64,000 nucleotides of DNA from Euryodendron excelsum. Taxonomy: Eukaryota > Streptophyta > Magnoliopsida > Ericales > Pentaphylacaceae. This document shows positions 58,001-64,000 of the stretch, piece by piece; the first letter of the stretch is position 1; every line of letters begins with the position of its first letter. Location: assembly GCA_033060915.1 (NCBI GenBank), contig CM065378.1, positions 36,894,001 through 36,958,000 of the forward strand, written 5' to 3'. The translations under genes were made by a program, and so were the position numbers. Below the pieces are notes generated by a model that did not search any database, had not been told where the DNA came from, and worked only from the letters and a program-made list of their open reading frames with translations.

Positions 58001-59958
58001 AAATTCCTTTGCAAATGGAAAAAATGTATGTCATCACCATAAAGCTCCTCATGAACTTGCTAATCTTTGTCACCTTCTACTAAGGCTTATTCTCCATATC
58101 TCCCCGAATAAGAATGGCATACATTGTCACTGTGAGGATTCTGGGTATTCCAACTCTGAATTGTGCAATGCTCTACAAGTATGAAAGTATGGGCCTACGC
58201 TACTCAGCTAGTCAAGAAGCTCACATTAGTTCGCAACAGCCTACGAAGCCCCATTATCTTATCGCAGCTATCCTGAAAAGCTCTGGGTGCACAACCTTCA
58301 AACAAGGTGTACTGCCAGAAACCTAACCACTCCAACTACTCCCATACTTCCCTTTCACCTACTTTTCTGCAACTACCCTTTATGTTGCAAACTTTTATAC
58401 ACACTTCTCAAATGAAGCTCTATTGAACACACCCAAGCTTGTTGATACGCAAACAAACCCGTGTGCTCACTGTAGAGTAGACCATGTCCCACTCAATCAA
58501 ATGATAAATTCATCCCTAGCTCGTGCCAGGGAAACCCCCTTTGAAGCTTCTCAGGTCTCTTTCCACTCAACAGAATGATATGTTTATAACATCATCTCCA
58601 ATTCTGAATATTTTTCAATTTGAAGATTTTGTTTTACTTGCAAGTTATTTCATAATCAGATAGAGAACATGTAATTTGAGCAGTAACTAAATATTTGTTT
58701 GCGTAAGTTACTGGCAAAAGTCATTTCCAATTCCAAATGTATGATTCCTGAATGGAAGTGTTCCTGATAATAGACAGGGTTAACTTTCTGCTTCAGGGCT
58801 TTTTTATGGCTTAGGGTAATTATCGAGCTTGGTTCACAAGTACTACTGATGTAAATATATGCTCGACATGGATATGCCGCTGTAATATATTTCTGGAACC
58901 ACTGGTTTTCTCTATTTTTTTCTTTCTTTCCTTCTTTTCAGTGTTTGGAAATAAGTTCTGTCAAATTTGGAGATGAAATGAGCTCCCTTTCCATCTTACT
59001 GGGTATTATTATGTGGTATCTTCTCTATGCTGTCATTATGTATCTTTCATGTTCTTTTTATTGCATTTTTCCACCTCTCTTTCCTATGAAGTACAGTAAA
59101 ATGTTATGTTCAACCATTCACTGAAGCTGTTTCTAATTATATATTTTTAGTTCTGTCTGATTTGGAGATGAAATGAGCTCCCTTTCCATCTTACTGGCTA
59201 TTATTATTGCGTATCTTCTCTATGCTGTCATTCTGTGTCTTCCATATTCTTTTTATTGCATTTTTCCACATCTCTTTCCTATGAAGTACAGTAAAATGTT
59301 ATGTTCAACCATTCACTGAAGCTGTTTCTAATTACATATTTTTAGTTCTGTCTGATTTTTGATGTAATGGTCATACTATCCTTTAATTATTGGCATTTCA
59401 TTGTTGTTTATCCAATTTTCAGGAGGTTGATAGATTTCAGGACTTAGAAGAGGAGTTAAAACTTCGGGGATACAGCGGCATTTGGAAGGTTAGTTTTGGA
59501 AGATGCCATGATTGCTTTGAGTTGTATTGTAGACCTTCAGTAGCAACCCTTTTTCCCCCTTATCCGTGCTTGATGCATGGACATGTTTGTGTCAGACACT
59601 TTTCCAAAGAATCTATCCATGTCGCAGGACAATTTGTTTTATCAAGTTACTTAGTAGGATTTCAACACTGTGGCATCAGATGTTAGAAGTTGGAAGAATA
59701 TTTAGAAGATGTGGATAGTGGGACTCAGATGAGGGCCTTAGATCAGCTATAGATGGGCGGACAGGACATTTTAATTTTGTCTTATGTAGCTCCATTAATT
59801 GGAAACGCTTAAATTACTGAAGAAAAGTTTTTATCAACTACTCACTTTAGTGGGGATAAAACGGAACCATAAAGGGGATTTGGCTTGTAACTTTGATGGG
59901 ATCATTTTTGGTTTCCTGGATGCATTTACGTTGTTCCCTCTCTCTTATTTGTTTTTTG

Positions 59959-60033
<75 letters not shown>

Positions 60034-63000
60034 GGTGTTTGAATACTTTGTAGACAAACCATTGTCATCAATCGTTGGTTAAAAGAATGCACTATCATTA
60101 TGAATTGTCCTAGTTCTATTAGAATCATGAGTGGTTGTAAATTTAATATATTGACAAAAAAATATATGAGAAGGAAAGTGTGCATGAGACAAGAGACAGG
60201 AATTCTTCCACTAAGAACTAAAAGAAGCAGGAAACAAACACAGAAAAAGAGGGCGGGTAAACTAATCACATGAGGAGGTAGTTTTGCTGCAACGCTTTGA
60301 AGACAGATACACTTTCAGCTATCATAAACAGTTTAACATATTGTTCTTGACCATGCTGCTTCTGTTTCCCACCCCCTTCCTCTTTCCCCCTTTCCCTCTT
60401 TTCCTTCTCTCATTTGTATCCTAGCATGTCTTTAGTGCAGACAGGGGTGTGCTAATACTGTGGGTGTGCTACTATTGTATGAAAATTCAAAGAGAAAATG
60501 GGTTGAGATGGATATGCTCATGCTAGACCTGGCTAGACAATTGGAATGTATTTAAGTCACAATTGGTAAATTCATCACATTTCACCTAAGAACATCCGAC
60601 ACGGATACAACACGATGAGGACATGCCGACACGGAGATTTTAAAACTATAGGATATGACCCGGCGGGGACACAACAAAATTATGTATTTTATACATTTTT
60701 CATATGTCATATATAGAAAATTTTACTCAAAGATAATTGAAAAAATGCAAAATAACACTAATTAAAATTTAAAACCATGTATTCTATAGTTTAAACATTA
60801 AATTAAGTATAAAATTATATTACTTTTATTTTACAATTGAATTCCAAGTTATTTTTTTCAAACTTGCAACATGTTTCGTGTCCTCCAAGTGTCTGAAGCG
60901 TGTCCGATTCTGAAATAATTATAAATTTATAGACATATTTGGACATATGTTCGACCCGTGTTGGGGGAGTGTCTGACACAGACACAACACCTTCTTAGAA
61001 GTGTTTGTGCTTCTTAGCGTTTCACTTTGTCTTCCTATAATAAATTGCCAGATAGTGCAAACCCTGAACTCATGAAAAAACAAGCTTTTTTGTTTTTTTT
61101 TGTTTTTGTCTCTTGATTGCCTGTTTAGATCTCTTAAGTTACTTATGGTAATCTTCTTTAATTCAAAATTTGATTAATCTGCAGTTAAATTTGTTAGAAA
61201 TGATAATCTGGTTTAGTCACTATAGAGCAACAATATGTGGGAGTAGTGTATTTCTTCATGGCAGATGAGCTTTATTCTTTTAAATTGATAGCCTAGGCTT
61301 AATTATGTTTTTGCGAATTTGTAGATGCGAACTGGTGATCCAGTTGATGGTTGTGCAATATTTTGGCGTGTCTCAAGGTAATAAAGTTTTTTTGTTCTTT
61401 ACATGCCCTTTCTATGTTTATTTATATGGTTTAGATTCAATTTGTGAATTATGACTTGATATTACATCTTCTCCCATGGATATCTTCCTGCAGGTGGTTG
61501 CCTGCTTCATTATATAATCATTACCACTCGCCAAGCCTTAGAAAAACAATTTTGTCTCCTACACAGATGCCACACTCCAATCCACTTCATTTGGACAAAA
61601 ATTCCTGCTAGTATTATCTAAGAAGCATAGATACGGATACGAGTATAAATACGGACATAGATATGGACAAGGCATTTTCAAAAAAAGAGGATACGGATAC
61701 GGTGGAGATATGGCAAAAAAAAATATTTTCATATATTTTTGTATTTGTTATGTATGGAACATTCATAAACCACAAAAAACAAGGTGAAACATCTAAACAA
61801 GTTTACAATTATAATACAACAACAAACAAGCTAAGGATTTGAAAAATTAGATTTGGGTATTTTATGTTTTGGTGTTTTAAAATTTTGAAATTTATGAATT
61901 CGACTTCATTTAATACTTTTAACAATACCATTTCAACCTTGCCATGTCCCAAAACTTGTCCAACTAAAGGATACGCATGTCCCCGATGTGTCCATTGAAA
62001 AAGAAAAAAATACTGATAAAAATATTGGACACGCCAATTGGTTATGCAACACATGACCAACATGCAAAGGGCACCCTAAACAGAGCGTTCATGCTTCCTA
62101 GAGTATTGTGATGGACCTTTCCCCGCTACCTTCATCCATGTTCTTCTCAGTGCTTGTATTATCTTTTATCCAAGTACACTACAAGTCTACGTCACGTTAT
62201 TACTCCTCCAATTTCCTTATGATTGTTTCTTCCTTGTTTTTTCTTTGTAGAGTAGCTACTGATATATGGTTTGATTCAAATTGTAACACAGTTCATAGTT
62301 ACATCACTCGACTTCTGGTGTGCTCTGTATTGGTTCTCCATTACTTTTCACCATAGATAATGGATGACTCAGTGGCCCAGATGTTGCCTTACAAAATTTT
62401 CATTCTGACATAACTCCTATATTCCAATAATCTAGGACTTCTAATTGTCCCAGACTTTGGAATATTTTGTCACTTTGGTTATGTGGCTTAAATTCTGTGG
62501 ACAACACCTTCATATTCTTCCCTGCTCCTCTCGATCCCTTATTGGAGCTTTGTAACTAGTGGTGGATGACTCTGAAAAACACTTCTTTACCCTTTGCCGT
62601 TGTTCGAAAACCGTGTCCCGGACTCTTTTTGAAAAGCTTCATGCTGCTTCCGCATAATTGCTCAGGAATGAAAGACAAGCAAATAGGAATAGAATGTAGT
62701 CTTACTGGTTGGGCCACTAAGGCCTGTTCCTCCACTGTCGTTCTTGGAATTTCCTCGATCTCCTCTTCGGCAGGTGGCTTCCTTGGTAGCCCGAAACAAC
62801 TAATTGACCTCAGAAAACAGCAGTAGCCATGATCTACACCGGGTCATATCTCACTATTGCTTGTCTGAAATGTGGAATATGCGTTTGTTTTGTCACGCTG
62901 AATACCTTTCTTGTTACATGTCTTTCAACATATATGGTTCTATTTGTGGAGTTTGAACACTTGTAGTGCATGCATTGGCTCAATTGAGCAGCCTGAGATT

Positions 63001-64000
63001 GTTGCTATTTTGAATTGTCCAGTGTAGTTGTTGCTGGCCCTTTTTCTTTTAATTTGGGGTGCATGAGGTGGTGTTATCAGGACAATTTCTGAAGAAGCTA
63101 GTGTACTATTGACACTATTGGGCTGTTTAGTTGTCCTTTGTTGCTAGGATCATCAGATTGGAAAATGCTACACATCCTGATGCAGGAGATATTACCCTTA
63201 AGCAAATCTTATTTTCTTACATTTTCCAGAATTGATTTGGTAATTACATATATTAGATTCAAGTTGCTGCATGAGGAATGCATTGAATTTAGTAAGCTCG
63301 GACTTCGGGATAATGTTGCCCAGATATGTGTGTTGGAGGTACATCAGATCTTCCAATCTTTTCTTGAATGCTTACAAGATTTCCAGTCTTAGTTATTTAA
63401 TTTATAGTTTTCAATATTATTATCCAATCTTTATTTTTATTCATTTAAATAACTATCGTTTTGTTGAACAGTCATTGAAGCAGACTGATAATAAAGATAT
63501 ATCAGCTCTCCCAATGAGGTAATTTGTGAATTTTCGATGAATTTTCTTTCCCATTGTGGAGTTTCTATGTTCTGATAATTATTGCTGATATTTAATTTTA
63601 GGAAAATGGTATAGCTAATCCCATTTCTCAATCATTTTTCTCACTCCTAGACACAAGTGAATGGGTGGACTCCCACATGAATTTATTAATGTGGGTCCTA
63701 CAACTTTGTGTCTAGGAGCGAGAAAAGGGATTGAGAAATGGGATTGTATACAGCATTACTCTTAATTTGGTATGTAACCAGTTTCTCAACCTATTTTGTA
63801 GAATTATGTTTCCCTTGATGAGTGCTGTCCTTTACTTTACAGTCAAATGAATGCAGATGAAACATAAGCTGTAGATACATGAAACAAAATATAATGTTTC
63901 TCATTTTATTCTGTTTTGTCTTTTCCATCCATCCATTTTCTGTGAAACATTGCAATGTATAACACTAAATTTTCAGATCAATTGAATGGTCTTAGGAAGG
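55008..64000 (+). CDS. CCR4-like deadenylase (CCR4 homolog 6 type), 5' part
   Basis: Exons seen: 55008-55094, 55179-55566, 57139-57305, 59423-59488, 61325-61377, 63257-63338, 63472-63518 (then a donor at 63519); all phases match and the rest lies beyond the window. The product is a poly(A)-specific 3' exonuclease of the endonuclease-exonuclease-phosphatase (EEP) superfamily, acting in mRNA turnover. After a disordered N-terminus of about 155 residues (RGG-like YRGGRNQWRRG, then PPFNP repeats), the catalytic domain opens with TVLSYNILADYLAINH (catalytic Asn) and ADILCFQ joined to EVDRFQDLEEEL (catalytic Glu exactly at the exon 3/4 junction). It continues with GCAIFWR and GLRDNVAQICVLE. No signal peptide. 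Resembles Arabidopsis CCR4-6 (At5g11350), which neighbours NAA50 there. Introns carry duplications, a poly(G) tract and a MITE. Confidence 0.9.
57400..58600. other. Unclassified insertion-like block in CCR4-like intron 3
   Basis: About 1.2 kb that is less AT-rich than the flanking intron, without recognisable protein similarity. It may be an old retroposon. Confidence 0.25.
58955..59344 (+). repeat. 195-bp tandem duplication in CCR4-like intron 3
   Basis: Two units of equal length (58955-59149, 59150-59344) begin GTTCTGTC and share GGAGATGAAATGAGCTCCCT and CACTGAAGCTGTTTCTAATT. About 5% different. A third start, GTTCTGTCTG, follows at 59345. Confidence 0.9.
59962..60031. repeat. 70-nt uninterrupted poly(G) tract
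   Basis: Seventy consecutive G, preceded by GGGA, in intron 4 of the CCR4-like gene. Translated polyglycine and polyproline frames across it are meaningless. It may be real or a sequencing or assembly artefact. Confidence 0.95.
60590..61005. repeat. MITE-like repeat with GTGTCYGA/CGACAC ends
   Basis: CATCCGACACGGATACAACA on the left and GTGTCTGACACAGACACAAC on the right enclose an AT-rich core. The ends are partly complementary. A similar block is at 61630-62045. Family unknown. Confidence 0.4.
61630..62045. repeat. Second MITE-like repeat, related to 60590-61005
   Basis: The left end has GATACGGATACGAGTA and GATACGGATACGGTGG; the right end has GGATACGCATGTCCCCGA and TGGACACGCC. The core is AT-rich. 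It lies between CCR4-like exons 5 and 6. Confidence 0.35.
63600..63761. mobile_element. Fold-back MITE, 162 bp
   Basis: Long arms pair: AATCCCATTTCTCAATC and CACTCCTAGACACAA on the left occur as complements on the right, with a loop around 63690. Flanks TTAATTTT (63592-63599) and TTAATTTG (63762-63769) match at 7 of 8 bases, as for a hAT-type duplication. It lies in the intron after CCR4-like exon 7. Confidence 0.7.

Noticed and set aside
59799..60269. Open frames across the poly(G) tract (polyglycine on plus, polyproline on minus)
   Set aside because: They exist only because a homopolymer has no stops; no start context, family or splice support.

Overview
The window is plant nuclear DNA, most likely from a TE-rich eudicot. 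Split genes with GT-AG introns, plant-type proteins, a decayed plastid DNA insert and abundant LTR and Mutator-like elements all point that way. I cannot name the species.

Five host genes are supported. (1) 5808-6264 (+): the last two exons of a V-ATPase c'' proteolipid gene. (2) 6920-11918 (-): a complete four-exon FAD-dependent monooxygenase, 429 aa. (3) 22232-30482 (+): a complete three-exon NAA50 N-alpha-acetyltransferase, 164 aa, with a 7.2 kb first intron. (4) 31611-36133 (-): a complete seven-exon gene for a probable plastid protein of unknown function, 195 aa. (5) 55008-64000 (+): the first seven coding exons of a CCR4-like deadenylase (CCR4 homolog 6 type), running off the right edge. 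The order monooxygenase, NAA50, CCR4-6 matches, from memory, consecutive Arabidopsis chromosome 5 loci, so this looks like an old gene block expanded by transposons.

Mobile DNA fills the rest. 1-5000 holds a decayed minus-strand Ty3/gypsy element (gag, PBS-like site, LTR pieces). Each intron of the monooxygenase gene carries a different insertion: a LINE tail, a MULE-type MITE and a plastid trnI-region fragment. 12064-16816 is a 4.75 kb Mutator-like element with TIRs, a 9-bp target duplication and a dead transposase, inserted 145 bp upstream of the monooxygenase ATG. 19002-21354 is a solo LTR with a TTAAG duplication.

36487-53127 is a three-layer nest. A roughly 1.2 kb non-autonomous Mutator-like element (TSD TTTAATTTT) was hit by a Tat-like Ty3/gypsy retrotransposon (36583-52009, TSD CTTCT, minus strand). 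That retrotransposon's antisense ORF was in turn hit by a 5.2 kb Ogre-like solo LTR (39278-44466, TSD GACAG). The gag-pol reading frame is interrupted almost only by changes explicable as C-to-T, the mark expected of methylated, silenced DNA. Introns and spacers also carry several two-copy tandem duplications of 110-195 bp and one 70-nt poly(G) tract. No CRISPR array, intact tRNA or rRNA gene was seen.
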